From assembly GCF_000718015.1 (NCBI RefSeq), contig NZ_JODY01000011.1:81242-145241 (forward strand): a stretch of DNA of 64,000 nucleotides, given 5' to 3'. The notes below the pieces were generated by a model. That model did no database searches and was not told where the DNA came from. It was given only the letters and a program-made list of their open reading frames with translations. This DNA is from Streptomyces catenulae. Its GTDB lineage: Bacteria > Actinomycetota > Actinomycetes > Streptomycetales > Streptomycetaceae. Shown in pieces: positions 50,042 through 58,584 of this stretch. A program made the position numbers and the translations under genes. Positions within the stretch are counted from its first letter, which is position 1. Every line of letters begins with the position of its first letter.

Positions 50042-51004
50042 ATGCCGCACCTTCCCGATGTCGTGCTGTGGTCCGTCCCCGCCTTCGTCCTGCTCACCGC
50101 CGTCGAGGTGGTGAGCTACCGGCTGCGCCCCGACGAGGACGCCGCGGGCTACGAGGTCAAGGACGCGGCCACCAGCGTCGGCATGGGGCTGGGCAGTCTC
50201 GTCTTCGACGCCCTCTGGAAGATCCCGATCGTGGCGATCTACTCCGCCGTCTACACACTGACCCCGCTACGGGTCCCGGTGCTGTGGTGGACGCTGCTGC
50301 CGATGCTCCTGGTGCAGGACTTCTTCTACTACTGGTCGCACCGCGGGCACCACGTCATCCGCGTCCTGTGGGCCTGCCATGTCGTCCACCACTCCAGCCG
50401 GAAGTTCAACCTCACCACCGCGCTGCGGCAGCCCTGGACCAGCTGGACCGTCTGGCCGTTCTACCTCCCGATGATCGTCCTCGGCGTCCACCCGGCGGCC
50501 GTCGCGTTCTGCTCCGGCGTCAGCCTCGTCTACCAGTTCTGGGTGCACACCGAGCGCATAGGCACCCTGCCGAGGCCGCTGGAGTTCGTCCTGAACACGC
50601 CCTCCCACCACCGGGTGCACCACGCCTCCCAGGGCGGCTACCTGGACCGTAACTTCGGCGGCATCCTGATCGTCTGGGACCGGATGTTCGGCTCCTTCGT
50701 CCGCGAGACCGAACAGCCCGTCTACGGCCTCACCAAGAACATCGCCACCTACAACCCGCTGCGCGTCGCCACCCACGAGTACGCCGCCATCGCCCGCGAC
50801 GTCCGCGCCGCCGACGGCTGGGGCGAACGGGCGGGCCGGATCTTCCGCGGCCCCGGGTGGCAGCCCGCGGCCCGGCCTGCTGCGGCGCCCGCCCCCGCCG
50901 TGCCCGAGGCGGACGGTCCGGCGGACGGCGCCCCGCCCACCGGCGGCCCCGTCCTCGACCCGTCCGCCCCTGTCGCGTCCCCCGTCAGGAGAGGTGCCGC
51001 GTGA
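50042..51004 (+). CDS. Sterol desaturase/fatty acid hydroxylase superfamily membrane protein
   Basis: 320 aa, about five membrane segments and the di-iron histidine boxes: FFYYWSHRGHHVIRVLWACHVVHHSSRKFN and NTPSHHRVHHASQGGYLDRNFGG. These non-haem iron oxygenases modify lipids. C-terminal ~55 residues are a Pro/Ala-rich tail. ATG 50042 comes seven bases after TATCGT, and the message is probably leaderless; GTG 50033 is the alternative. Its stop overlaps the next start (GTGA), so it is coupled to the lysoplasmalogenase gene, suggesting ether-lipid metabolism. Confidence 0.9.
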   Translation: MPHLPDVVLWSVPAFVLLTAVEVVSYRLRPDEDAAGYEVKDAATSVGMGLGSLVFDALWKIPIVAIYSAVYTLTPLRVPVLWWTLLPMLLVQDFFYYWSHRGHHVIRVLWACHVVHHSSRKFNLTTALRQPWTSWTVWPFYLPMIVLGVHPAAVAFCSGVSLVYQFWVHTERIGTLPRPLEFVLNTPSHHRVHHASQGGYLDRNFGGILIVWDRMFGSFVRETEQPVYGLTKNIATYNPLRVATHEYAAIARDVRAADGWGERAGRIFRGPGWQPAARPAAAPAPAVPEADGPADGAPPTGGPVLDPSAPVASPVRRGAA

Positions 51005-51726
51005 ACCCGACGCGCCCCCGGCCCCGCGCCGCCCGTGTGCTGCTCGTCGTCTTCGCCGTGCTGGCCGCCGTCCATCTCGTCGCGCTGCTCGTGCGCACCG
51101 CCACCGGATCCGGCGGCGCCCACGCCGTCGCCGACGCCGCGGTACTGGCCACCAAACCGGCCCTGATGCCGGTCCTCGCCGGGTACGCCCTCACCCGGGG
51201 CGGCCCGCCGCTGCTGGCCGGTGCGCTGCTCTTCGGCTGCTGCGGCGACACCCTCCTGCAGATCGGCGGCGACCTCCTCTTCCTGCTGGGCATGGCCGCG
51301 TTCGCCGCCGGACACGTCTGCTACCTCGTCGTCTTCGCCCGGCGCGGCACCGCGCCCGCCCGCTCCCGCACCGCCGCCGCGGCGGCGGTGTACGTGCTGG
51401 CCTGGGGCACCCTCGTCGCCCTGCTCTGGCCCGGCCTCCCGGCGGACCTGCGGGGTCCGGTCGCCGGGTACAGCCTGCTGCTGACCGGTATGGCCTTCGG
51501 CTCCCTGCGGATCGGGCCGCTCGCCGCCGTCGGCGGGCTGCTCTTCCTGCTCTCCGACACCCTGATCGCCACCGGTATCGCCGACTGGCCCCAGGCCCCC
51601 GCCCCGCAGTTCTGGGTCATGCTCACCTACATCGCCGCCCAGTCCGCCCTGGCCCTGGGCCTGCTGCGGACCGCCGGGAACCCGGCCCCGGCCGCCCCCG
51701 CCACGGCGCGGCCCGTCCAGGTCTGA
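51001..51726 (+). CDS. Lysoplasmalogenase (YhhN family)
   Basis: 241 aa, seven to eight hydrophobic helices. YhhN motifs: LATKPALMPVLAGYAL, ALLFGCCGDTLLQIGG, FLLGMAAFAAGHVCYLVVF and GGLLFLLSDTLIA, with the conserved acidic residues of the family. Hydrolyses the vinyl-ether bond of lysoplasmalogens. GTG start overlaps the upstream oxygenase stop by 4 bp. Together with the upstream di-iron protein it may form a plasmalogen or ether-lipid pair; that pairing is inference. Confidence 0.88.
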   Translation: MNPTRPRPRAARVLLVVFAVLAAVHLVALLVRTATGSGGAHAVADAAVLATKPALMPVLAGYALTRGGPPLLAGALLFGCCGDTLLQIGGDLLFLLGMAAFAAGHVCYLVVFARRGTAPARSRTAAAAAVYVLAWGTLVALLWPGLPADLRGPVAGYSLLLTGMAFGSLRIGPLAAVGGLLFLLSDTLIATGIADWPQAPAPQFWVMLTYIAAQSALALGLLRTAGNPAPAAPATARPVQV

Positions 51727-52040
51727 CCCCACCGACCCTCCACGCCGTACCGGGCGGGCCGCACACCGGCCCCTCCGGTACGTAGCGCTGCCCGGGCGCC
51801 GACACCCGCTCCGCAAAGCCCTGTCGGGCAGCGGCGACGGCATCCGGGGGCCCGGCGCCGACCGGGGCTCACGCCTGCCCCGGGGCGGCGCCCGCCGCGC
51901 TCCGCGCGCCCCCTGTCCGTGCGAATTTCAACGAACAACCCCTGTCGCCGGACCCGCACCGCCTCTACGATGCGTGATCCACATCACTTACCTTCCCTTT
52001 ACCTACGGGTCCGTCGCCGGACCACGCGTCAGGAGAATCC
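51727..52040. other. Intergenic region upstream of DUF485-actP
   Basis: 314 bp. The left two thirds is GC-rich with weak hairpins; the right end becomes AT-richer and holds the CRP-like site at 51974-51987, then AGGAG at 52030-52034 for the DUF485 gene. Confidence 0.4.
51974..51987. promoter_or_regulatory. CRP/FNR-type operator before the acetate uptake genes
   Basis: GTGA-TCCACA-TCAC: perfect inner half sites of the classical CRP palindrome, about 54 bp before the DUF485 start. Streptomyces encodes a Crp protein; acetate uptake is a plausible target. Binding not shown. Confidence 0.5.
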
Positions 52041-52445
52041 GTGAGCAGCGCACCGCCCACCGGCCCCGGGCCGCAGGAACCGCCCGGCCCCGCGGCCGCC
52101 CCCGCACCCCCCGTCGCGGACGCGGACCCGACCCGCCCACCGCACCCGTACACCGAGGTCCAGCGGAGCGCGGAATTCGGCGAACTGCGCCGCGACCACC
52201 GCGCGTTCGCCTTCCCCCTCACCCTCGCCTTCGTCCTCTGGTACCTCGGCTACGTCCTGCTGTCGAGCTACGCGGGCGGCTTCATGGCGGTCAAGGTCGC
52301 CGGGAACGTCAACGTCGCCCTCGTCCTGGGCGTCGCGCAGTTCCTCACCACGTTCCTCATCGCCTGGTGGTACTCCCGCCACGCCGCGAGGCGCCTCGAC
52401 CCCAAGGCCGAAGCCATCAGGAACCGTCTGGAGGGCGCCGCATGA
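52041..52445 (+). CDS. DUF485 membrane protein (acetate permease partner)
   Basis: 134 aa. A Pro-rich N-terminus of ~45 aa, then two membrane helices (about 58-77 AFPLTLAFVLWYLGYVLLSSY and 93-115 VALVLGVAQFLTTFLIAWWY) with the YARRAxRxLDP-like ending YSRHAARRLDPKAEAIRN. DUF485 proteins (YjcH-like) are encoded with ActP acetate symporters. GTG start with AGGAG. Overlaps actP by 4 bp (ATGA). Confidence 0.92.
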   Translation: MSSAPPTGPGPQEPPGPAAAPAPPVADADPTRPPHPYTEVQRSAEFGELRRDHRAFAFPLTLAFVLWYLGYVLLSSYAGGFMAVKVAGNVNVALVLGVAQFLTTFLIAWWYSRHAARRLDPKAEAIRNRLEGAA

Positions 52446-54076
52446 CCGCCGCGCACCCGCTCGCCCCGCCGCTCGCCGCCGGAGGCGCGGGCGAACACCG
52501 CACCCTGATCATCAGCCTCTTCGCCCTCTTCGTCGTCGCCACCTTGGCCATCACCCTCCGGGCCGGGCGCCAGACCCGCGGCGCCGACGACTTCTACGCC
52601 GGGGGACGCCAGTTCAGCGGCTTCCAGAACGGCCTGGCCATCTCCGGCGACTACATGTCCGCCGCTTCCTTCCTCGGCATCGCCGGGGCCATCGCCCTCT
52701 CCGGCTACGACGGCTTCCTCTACTCCATCGGCTTCCTCGTCGCCTGGCTCGTCGCCCTGCTCCTGGTCGCCGAACCGCTGCGCAACTCCGGCCGCTACAC
52801 CATGGGCGACGTCCTCGCCTACCGGATGCGCCAGCGCCCGGTCCGCACCGCCGCCGGGACCTCCACCATCATCGTCTCGATCTTCTACCTGCTCGCCCAG
52901 ATGGCCGGCGCCGGCGCCCTCGTCACCCTGCTCCTCGGCATCACCAGCGAGTGGGGCAAGATCCTCGTCGTCGTCCTCGTCGGCATCGTGATGATCCTCT
53001 ACGTCACCATCGGCGGGATGAAGGGCACCACCTGGGTGCAGATGGTCAAGGCGGTCCTGCTGATCGCCGGGACGCTGCTCATCACCTTCCTGGTGATGCT
53101 GAGGTTCCACTTCGACATCTCCGCGCTGCTCGGCGCCGCCGCCGAGAACAGCGGCAAGGGCGCCGCCTTCCTGGAGCCGGGCCTCAAGTACGGCACCACC
53201 GCCACCTCGAAGATCGACTTCATCTCCCTCGGCCTCGCCCTGGTCCTCGGCACCGCCGGACTGCCGCACATCCTCATCCGCTTCTACACCGTCCCCACCG
53301 CCAAGGCCGCCCGGAAGTCGGTGAACTGGGCGATCGGCATCATCGGCGTCTTCTACCTGATGACCATCGTCCTCGGCTTCGGCGCCGCCGCGCTCATCGC
53401 GCCGGGGGAGATCACCGCCGCCAACAAGGCGGGCAACACCGCCGCCCCGCAGCTCGCCGAGGTCATCGGCGGCGGCGCCGGATCCACCGGCGGCGCGGTC
53501 CTCCTCGCCGTCATCTCCGCGGTCGCCTTCGCCACCATCCTCGCCGTCGTCGCGGGCCTCACCCTCGCCTCCTCCTCGTCCTTCGCCCACGACATCTACG
53601 TCAACGTGATCCGCAAGGGGAACGCCACCGAGAAGGAGGAGGTCGGCGCCGCCCGCTGGGCGACCGTCGGCATCGGCGCAGTCGCCATCGTCCTCGGCGT
53701 CTTCGCCCGCAGCCTCAACGTCGCCGGACTCGTCGCCCTCGCCTTCGCCGTCGCCGCCTCCGCCAACCTCCCCACCCTCCTCTACAGCCTCTTCTGGAAG
53801 CGCTTCACCACCCAGGGTGCCCTCTGGTCCATCTACGGCGGACTGACCGCCTCCGTCCTCCTGGTCCTCTTCTCACCCGTCGTCTCCGGCAAGGAGACCT
53901 CGATGTTCCCCGCCGCCGACTTCGCCTTCTTCCCGCTGGAGAACCCCGGCCTGATCTCCATCCCGCTGGGCTTCCTCCTCGGCTGGCTGGGCTCCCTGCT
54001 CTCCCCGGAGAAGCCGGACGCCGCCAAGTACGCCGAACTGGAGGTCCGCTCCCTGACCGGCACCGGAGCACACTGA
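52442..54076 (+). CDS. actP: Cation/acetate symporter, ActP-like (SSS family)
   Basis: 544 aa, about 13 membrane helices. SSS hallmarks: RGADDFYAGGRQFSGFQNGLAISGDYMSAASFLG, YSIGFLVAWLVALLLVAEPLRN, YTMGDVLAYR and YVTIGGMKGTTWVQMVKAVLLI, and GLPHILIRFYTVPTAKAARKSV. Imports acetate or short monocarboxylates with Na+ or H+. ATG overlaps the DUF485 stop. Followed by a long hairpin. The upstream CRP-like site suggests carbon-source control. Confidence 0.93.
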   Translation: MTAAHPLAPPLAAGGAGEHRTLIISLFALFVVATLAITLRAGRQTRGADDFYAGGRQFSGFQNGLAISGDYMSAASFLGIAGAIALSGYDGFLYSIGFLVAWLVALLLVAEPLRNSGRYTMGDVLAYRMRQRPVRTAAGTSTIIVSIFYLLAQMAGAGALVTLLLGITSEWGKILVVVLVGIVMILYVTIGGMKGTTWVQMVKAVLLIAGTLLITFLVMLRFHFDISALLGAAAENSGKGAAFLEPGLKYGTTATSKIDFISLGLALVLGTAGLPHILIRFYTVPTAKAARKSVNWAIGIIGVFYLMTIVLGFGAAALIAPGEITAANKAGNTAAPQLAEVIGGGAGSTGGAVLLAVISAVAFATILAVVAGLTLASSSSFAHDIYVNVIRKGNATEKEEVGAARWATVGIGAVAIVLGVFARSLNVAGLVALAFAVAASANLPTLLYSLFWKRFTTQGALWSIYGGLTASVLLVLFSPVVSGKETSMFPAADFAFFPLENPGLISIPLGFLLGWLGSLLSPEKPDAAKYAELEVRSLTGTGAH

Positions 54077-54084
54077 ACCGCCCG

Positions 54085-54128
54085 CGGGGGCGGGCGCCTC
54101 GTAGATCTCTACGACGCCCCCGCCCCCG
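54085..54128 (+). terminator. Long hairpin after actP
   Basis: CGTAGA-TC-TCTACG at the tip (54099-54112), extended by GGGGGCG(GG)CG against CGCCCCCGCCCCC on the flanks with a small bulge; 9 bp after the actP stop. Confidence 0.6.
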
Positions 54129-54223
54129 TCTCGTGCCTCTCACGGCTGCTCGCCGTCACCCCCATCGCGTAGGCTCGAAGGAGCGACGGACAGCACACGG
54201 ACCGCACCCGGGGAGGGGGCCTC

Positions 54224-55213
54224 GTGCTCATCGACACTTTCGGACGTGTCGCCACCGACCTGCGCGTTTCCGTGACGGATCGCTGCAATCTGCGGTGCAC
54301 GTACTGCATGCCCGAAGAGGGCCTGCAATGGCTCGCCAAGCCCGATCTGCTCACCGACGACGAGATCGTCCGCCTGATCGCCCTCGCCGTCGACCGCCTC
54401 GGCATCGACGAGGTCCGCTTCACCGGCGGCGAACCGCTGCTGCGCCCCGGACTGACCGGCATCATCGACCGCGTCGCCCGGCTTGACAACCGCCCCCGGA
54501 TGTCCCTGACGACCAACGGCATCGGCCTGGAGCGCACCGCCGAGGCCCTCCGCGACGCCGGTCTCGACCGTGTCAACGTCTCCCTGGACACCCTCCGCCC
54601 GGACGTCTTCCAGGCGATGACCCGCCGCAAGCGCCACGCCGACGTGCTGCGCGGTCTGGCCGCCGCCCACGCCGCCGGGCTCACCCCCGTCAAGATCAAC
54701 GCCGTGCTGATGCCCGGCCGTAACGACGACGAGGCCCCCGACCTCCTCGCCTGGGCCGTCGAGCACGACTACGAACTCCGCTTCATCGAGCAGATGCCGC
54801 TCGACGCCCAGCACGGCTGGCACCGCGACGGCATGATCACCGCCGAGGACATTCTCGCCTCGCTGCGCACCCGCTTCACCCTCACCCCCGAGGGCGAGGA
54901 GCGGCGCGGCGCCGCACCCGCCGAGCGCTGGATCGTCGACGGCGGTCCGCACCGCGTCGGCGTCATCGCCTCGGTCACCCGCCCGTTCTGCCACGCCTGC
55001 GACCGCACCCGGCTGACCGCCGACGGCCAGATACGGACCTGCCTGTTCGCCACCGAGGAGACCGATCTGCGCGCCGCCCTGCGCTCGGGCGCCTCGGACG
55101 ACGACCTCGCACGGATCTGGGAGCGCGCGACGCTGGGCAAGAAGGCCGGGTCGGGGCTGGACGATCCCTCGTTCCTCCAGCCGGACCGCCCCATGTCGGC
55201 GATCGGCGGCTGA
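54224..55213 (+). CDS. moaA: GTP 3',8-cyclase
   Basis: 329 aa radical SAM enzyme of molybdenum cofactor synthesis; forms 3',8-cH2GTP from GTP. N-terminal cluster CNLRCTYC (Cys21, Cys25, Cys28), VRFTGGEPLLRP, and C-terminal cluster FCHACDRTRLTADGQIRTCLF, ending in the essential SAIGG double glycine. GTG start. Stand-alone: no other moa genes in the window. Confidence 0.97.
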   Translation: MLIDTFGRVATDLRVSVTDRCNLRCTYCMPEEGLQWLAKPDLLTDDEIVRLIALAVDRLGIDEVRFTGGEPLLRPGLTGIIDRVARLDNRPRMSLTTNGIGLERTAEALRDAGLDRVNVSLDTLRPDVFQAMTRRKRHADVLRGLAAAHAAGLTPVKINAVLMPGRNDDEAPDLLAWAVEHDYELRFIEQMPLDAQHGWHRDGMITAEDILASLRTRFTLTPEGEERRGAAPAERWIVDGGPHRVGVIASVTRPFCHACDRTRLTADGQIRTCLFATEETDLRAALRSGASDDDLARIWERATLGKKAGSGLDDPSFLQPDRPMSAIGG

Positions 55214-55235
55214 GCCCCGCGGCCGCGCGGCGCAC

Positions 55236-55490
55236 TCAGCCGTCGCGGTGCGCGGACTCCCAATCCGCCAGCGTCACCACGTCCTTGAGGAATCCGCGGA
55301 CGTCCAGGAACTGCGACAGATGCTCCCGGTGCTCCTCGCAGGCCAGCCAGGTCTTACGGCGCTCGGGCGAGTGCAGCTTCGGGTTGTTCCAGGCCAGCAC
55401 CCATACCGCGGGCGCACGGCAGCCCTTGGCGGAGCAGATGACGGCACTGTCGCCGGAGTCCGGCACGTTCGGGAAGTTCACACGCTTCAC
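55236..55490 (-). CDS. Small Cys/His protein of unknown function
   Basis: 84 aa. ICSAKGCRAPAVWVLAWNNPKLHSPERRKTWLACEEHREHLSQFLDVRGFLKDV contains C-x4-C and C-x2-H-x2-H clusters that could bind one zinc ion. Widely conserved in Streptomyces beside moaA, sometimes labelled acetone carboxylase, for which I see no basis at this length. ATG start at 55490. Convergent with moaA. Confidence 0.8.
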   Translation of the reverse strand: MKRVNFPNVPDSGDSAVICSAKGCRAPAVWVLAWNNPKLHSPERRKTWLACEEHREHLSQFLDVRGFLKDVVTLADWESAHRDG

Positions 55491-55761
55491 CCTACGTTCC
55501 GGGGACGGCGCCGGGAGAAGCGCACCGGGCGGGGGAGGACGGAGAGCGTCAACTCCCGTGCCACGGCGGCGAAGACAGGACGACGCCGGGCAGCCACGGG
55601 GGGAGCCGCCCGGCGTCGGTCCATCGCTCCGACGGGGGATGCGGAGCGCGTACGCAGTATGTCACGCGCCGGTCGCCGGGGTGGGGGGAACGAATGATTG
55701 ATCTGAGGTTTTCTTGAGCTTGCCCGCACCCGCGCGGCCACCGCTTGTGGATCTTCGCAGG

Positions 55762-56139
55762 TCAGTCGGTGGCGGCATTCCGGCCGGACGCGTCCGACGA
55801 CGGCTTCTCGTCCTGCGGTTCGGCCGCCGCGGCACCGCCGCCACCGGCCGCGAGCGCCGGACGCGTCGGCGCGACGACGAACGTCGACGGCAGCGAGGTC
55901 ACGTTCTCCCGGCCCGCGTTGGCGATGACCACCGCGACGTACGGCAGCGCGAAACCCAGGATCAGGGTGGCGACGGCGATCGGCCGCTCGACGTTCCACA
56001 GCACGACGGTGAGGATCACGGCGAGCGTGCGCACGGACATCGAGATCACATAGCGCCGCTGCCGCCCGCGCACATCCTCCGACAGCCCCCGGCGGGCACC
56101 CGTGATCCGGAAGGTCTCACCGCTGCTCTGCTTCCGCAT
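55762..56139 (-). CDS. DUF3099-family membrane protein
   Basis: 125 aa from ATG 56139 (GGAG at five-base spacing). N-terminal FRITGARRGLSEDVRGRQRRYVISMSVRTL is the DUF3099 signature; two membrane helices (about 35-52 and 58-78: VERPIAVATLILGFALPYVAVVIANAG); polar Ala/Glu/Pro tail. Actinobacteria-specific, function unknown. Longer upstream frame is non-coding in character. Confidence 0.88.
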   Translation of the reverse strand: MRKQSSGETFRITGARRGLSEDVRGRQRRYVISMSVRTLAVILTVVLWNVERPIAVATLILGFALPYVAVVIANAGRENVTSLPSTFVVAPTRPALAAGGGGAAAAEPQDEKPSSDASGRNAATD

Positions 56140-56417
56140 CCCGCTCCACCGTCTGTTCTGGTCGTGTCCGAGTGTCCCGCTCTGCGCCGCGGGGCGGGCG
56201 GGACGGTACGGACGCGACCGGAGTCCCGCCGGATTCTCCCCGATTCCGGACACTGACACGGTACGCCGCCCCGGCGCAGCCGACGAGACCGGGGCCGCCA
56301 CCGGAGTCCGCCCCGCCGGTGGCACACCGCCCGCGCCCCGGCTCCGCGTGCGGCACGGCGGGGGCGGCGTGACACTGGCGGGGCACGGTCCGCTCCCGCG
56401 CCGAACCAGGAGGCGAC

Positions 56418-56696
56418 ATGAATTGGTTGTGGGCCCTCATCGTCGGTCTGATCCTGGGCCTGATCGCCAAGGCGATCCTCCCCGGCAAGCAGCAGATCCC
56501 GCTCTGGCTGACGGTGATCTGCGGTCTGATCGGCAGCGTCCTGGGCAACTGGGCCGCCACCGGCCTCGGCGTCAACGAGACCAGAGGCATCGACTGGATC
56601 CGCCACCTCCTCCAGCTGATCGGCGCGATCATCATCGTCGCCATCGGTGACCGCATCTGGGTCGCCGTACGCGGCAAACGCCACCACCGCACCTGA
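56418..56696 (+). CDS. GlsB/YeaQ/YmgE family small membrane protein (second copy)
   Basis: 92 aa, three hydrophobic segments with the family start WALIVGLILGLIAKAILPGKQQIP, a middle GLIGSVLGNWAATGLG and a C-terminal HLLQLIGAIIIVAIGDRIWVAV. AGGAGG ribosome site upstream of ATG 56418. Paralogous to the gene at 698-970. Probably stress-related; no enzymatic role known. Confidence 0.88.
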   Translation: MNWLWALIVGLILGLIAKAILPGKQQIPLWLTVICGLIGSVLGNWAATGLGVNETRGIDWIRHLLQLIGAIIIVAIGDRIWVAVRGKRHHRT

Positions 56697-56738
56697 CCGG
56701 CCCGCCGACGGCGGGCCGCACCCGCCCGGAAAACGCAC

Positions 56739-56773
56739 GGACGGCCGGTACGCGGTCTGCGTACCGGCCGTCC
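56739..56773. terminator. Bidirectional hairpin terminator
   Basis: Perfect 15-bp arms GGACGGCCGGTACGC (56739-56753) / GCGTACCGGCCGTCC (56759-56773), 5-nt loop, between the GlsB-like gene and tyrS. Confidence 0.7.
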
Positions 56774-56795
56774 GGGGCGGCGGGGGAGCGGCCCG

Positions 56796-58193
56796 TCAGG
56801 CGCCGTCGACCTTGGCGAGCTTGCGGCCCGCCTTGAGGTAGACGCCCTCGCCGGACGGTGCCTCGGCCACCACCTCGGCGAGCGGCCGTACCGCGTCCGC
56901 CTCGGCGATCACCACGGTCTGCTGGCCGTCGGCACCCTCGACGACCAGCTTCAGCGCGTTCTGCTTCGCCAGCCGCCGGGCCGCCGAGGCGCTGGGCGTG
57001 AACTCCAGGACCTTCGTCAGCACCGCCGCGACGCTCTCCGCGCCGTGCGCCGCGAGGTCGACGGAGGGCAGCGAACCGACGTCGGTGAACGACTTCTTGG
57101 AGAACTGCGCGGTGAAACCGGCCCGCGCGGCCATCGCCGCCTCCAGGCCGTACAGCGCGGTCACGACCTCGCCCGCGAGGATCTTCTTCAGGTCCATCGG
57201 GTGCAGCGACCGCTCCTCGACCCGCTTGAGGGCGAGGGTGATCTCGTCGTCGGTCCACTCCGTCCATGCCTTGAGGTACGGCTCCATGAGCCGGTCCGGC
57301 ACCGACATGATCTTGCCGAAGACGTCGTCGGCGGGGGCGCCGAGACCGACGTAGTTCCCCTTGGACTTCGACATCTTGGCGCCGGTGCCGTCCGTGCCCT
57401 CGATCAGCGGCATCGTCACGACCAGCTGCGGCTGCTGCCCGCGCAGCTCCATCAGCTTGCGGCCCATCTGGAGGTTGAGCAGCTGGTCCGAGCCGCCCAG
57501 CTCGACGTCGCACGCCAGCGCCACCGAGTCCAGGCCCTGCGCGATCGGGTACAGCAGCTCCGTCATCGTCAGCCCGGACCCGGCCGCCAGCCGGTTGCGG
57601 AAGTCCTCGCGCTGGAGCAGCTGCGACGCCGGGACCTGCGAGAGCAGCGACAGCAGCTCCGGGAAGGTGTACGGCGCCAGCCACTCGCTGTTCTGCCGGA
57701 AGCTGACGTTCTCGAAGTCGAAGAACGGGCGGACCTGCTCACGGTAGGTGGCGAGGTTGGCCGCGATGTCGTCGTCGGTCAGCGGCGGCCGCTCGGCGGT
57801 CCGGCCCGACGGGTCGCCGATCTTGGCGGTGAAGTCACCGATGATCAGCGTGACGGAGTGGCCCAGCCGCTGGAACCGGCTCAGCACGATCAGCGGCACC
57901 GCGTGCCCGAGGTGCACATCGGTCGCGGTCGGGTCGATCCCCAGCTTGATGTGGAGCCCGCGGCCGGCCGCCCGGCGCTCCTCGATCCGCTCGGCCAGCT
58001 TCTCCACACCCGGCAGCACCTCGACGGCGCGCCCGGCGATCAGCGCCGCCTGCTCCTTCGGCGGCAGGTCCGTCAGGTCGAGAGAGCGCCGCGCGCCCGT
58101 CTCCCGGAGCAGCTCCTGGACGGTGGCGTCCGTGGAGAGGTCGGCGGAGAGCAGGGTCGTGGCGCGGGCGACGGATTCGCCGAGGCGTGTCAT
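56796..58193 (-). CDS. tyrS: Tyrosyl-tRNA synthetase
   Basis: 465 aa class I synthetase. HIGH-equivalent DVHLGHAVPL, tyrosine-site region GGSDQLLNLQMGRKL, KMSKS in GAKMSKSKGNYVGL, and a C-terminal S4-like anticodon/tRNA-binding domain SAARRLAKQNALKLVV. The sequence style is the TyrZ-like/long actinobacterial type with an unusual N-terminus MTRLGESVARATTLLS. Start ATG 58193 (AGGAA upstream). No T-box is visible in the 391-bp leader. Confidence 0.95.
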   Translation of the reverse strand: MTRLGESVARATTLLSADLSTDATVQELLRETGARRSLDLTDLPPKEQAALIAGRAVEVLPGVEKLAERIEERRAAGRGLHIKLGIDPTATDVHLGHAVPLIVLSRFQRLGHSVTLIIGDFTAKIGDPSGRTAERPPLTDDDIAANLATYREQVRPFFDFENVSFRQNSEWLAPYTFPELLSLLSQVPASQLLQREDFRNRLAAGSGLTMTELLYPIAQGLDSVALACDVELGGSDQLLNLQMGRKLMELRGQQPQLVVTMPLIEGTDGTGAKMSKSKGNYVGLGAPADDVFGKIMSVPDRLMEPYLKAWTEWTDDEITLALKRVEERSLHPMDLKKILAGEVVTALYGLEAAMAARAGFTAQFSKKSFTDVGSLPSVDLAAHGAESVAAVLTKVLEFTPSASAARRLAKQNALKLVVEGADGQQTVVIAEADAVRPLAEVVAEAPSGEGVYLKAGRKLAKVDGA

Positions 58194-58584
58194 GGCGTTC
58201 CTGATCGGTTGTGGTTCCCGGAGGGGAGGACGAGGCGACAGTCTATTCGCTGCCCGTCGACCGCCCTCGCCTCCCCGGACCGGCCGCCCGCGACGGGCCC
58301 GGGGCGCGCCGCCGCCCGCCCCGCGGCAGGGCCCGCCCGGCGGTGCGCCGCACCGGTCATCCGCCCGCCCGGTGACGATTGGAGGGATCCACCACACGGC
58401 CTTCCGCGCCGGGCGCCGGAGGAGCGGAGCGGCGGTCGCCGCAGGCGCCACGGATGGCCACTTCTGTAGGGACCCGACAGGGACGGCGCACCGCCCCTGT
58501 CCGGCCTCGATTCTCCGTACGGGCCCGGTGACCGATAGTTTCGTACCGAACGCAGGACGGATCAGGAAACGAAAGGGTGATCTC
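58194..58584. other. Intergenic region between divergent tyrS and fabG
   Basis: 391 bp, GC-rich, no gene. Near the fabG end a GATAGT hexamer (58534-58539) and the small inverted repeat TTCG-TAC-CGAA (58540-58550) could be its promoter and operator. Nothing recognisable as a T-box or other riboswitch on the tyrS side. Confidence 0.4.

Noticed and set aside
5380..55763. The 14-mer GATCTTCGCAGGTC present at 5380-5393 and 55750-55763
   Set aside because: A 14-bp match between two places is expected by chance in 64 kb; no flanking similarity or inverted ends indicate a mobile element.
58194..58400. Possible T-box leader for tyrS
   Set aside because: No T-box consensus or specifier-loop structure could be found in the upstream strand.
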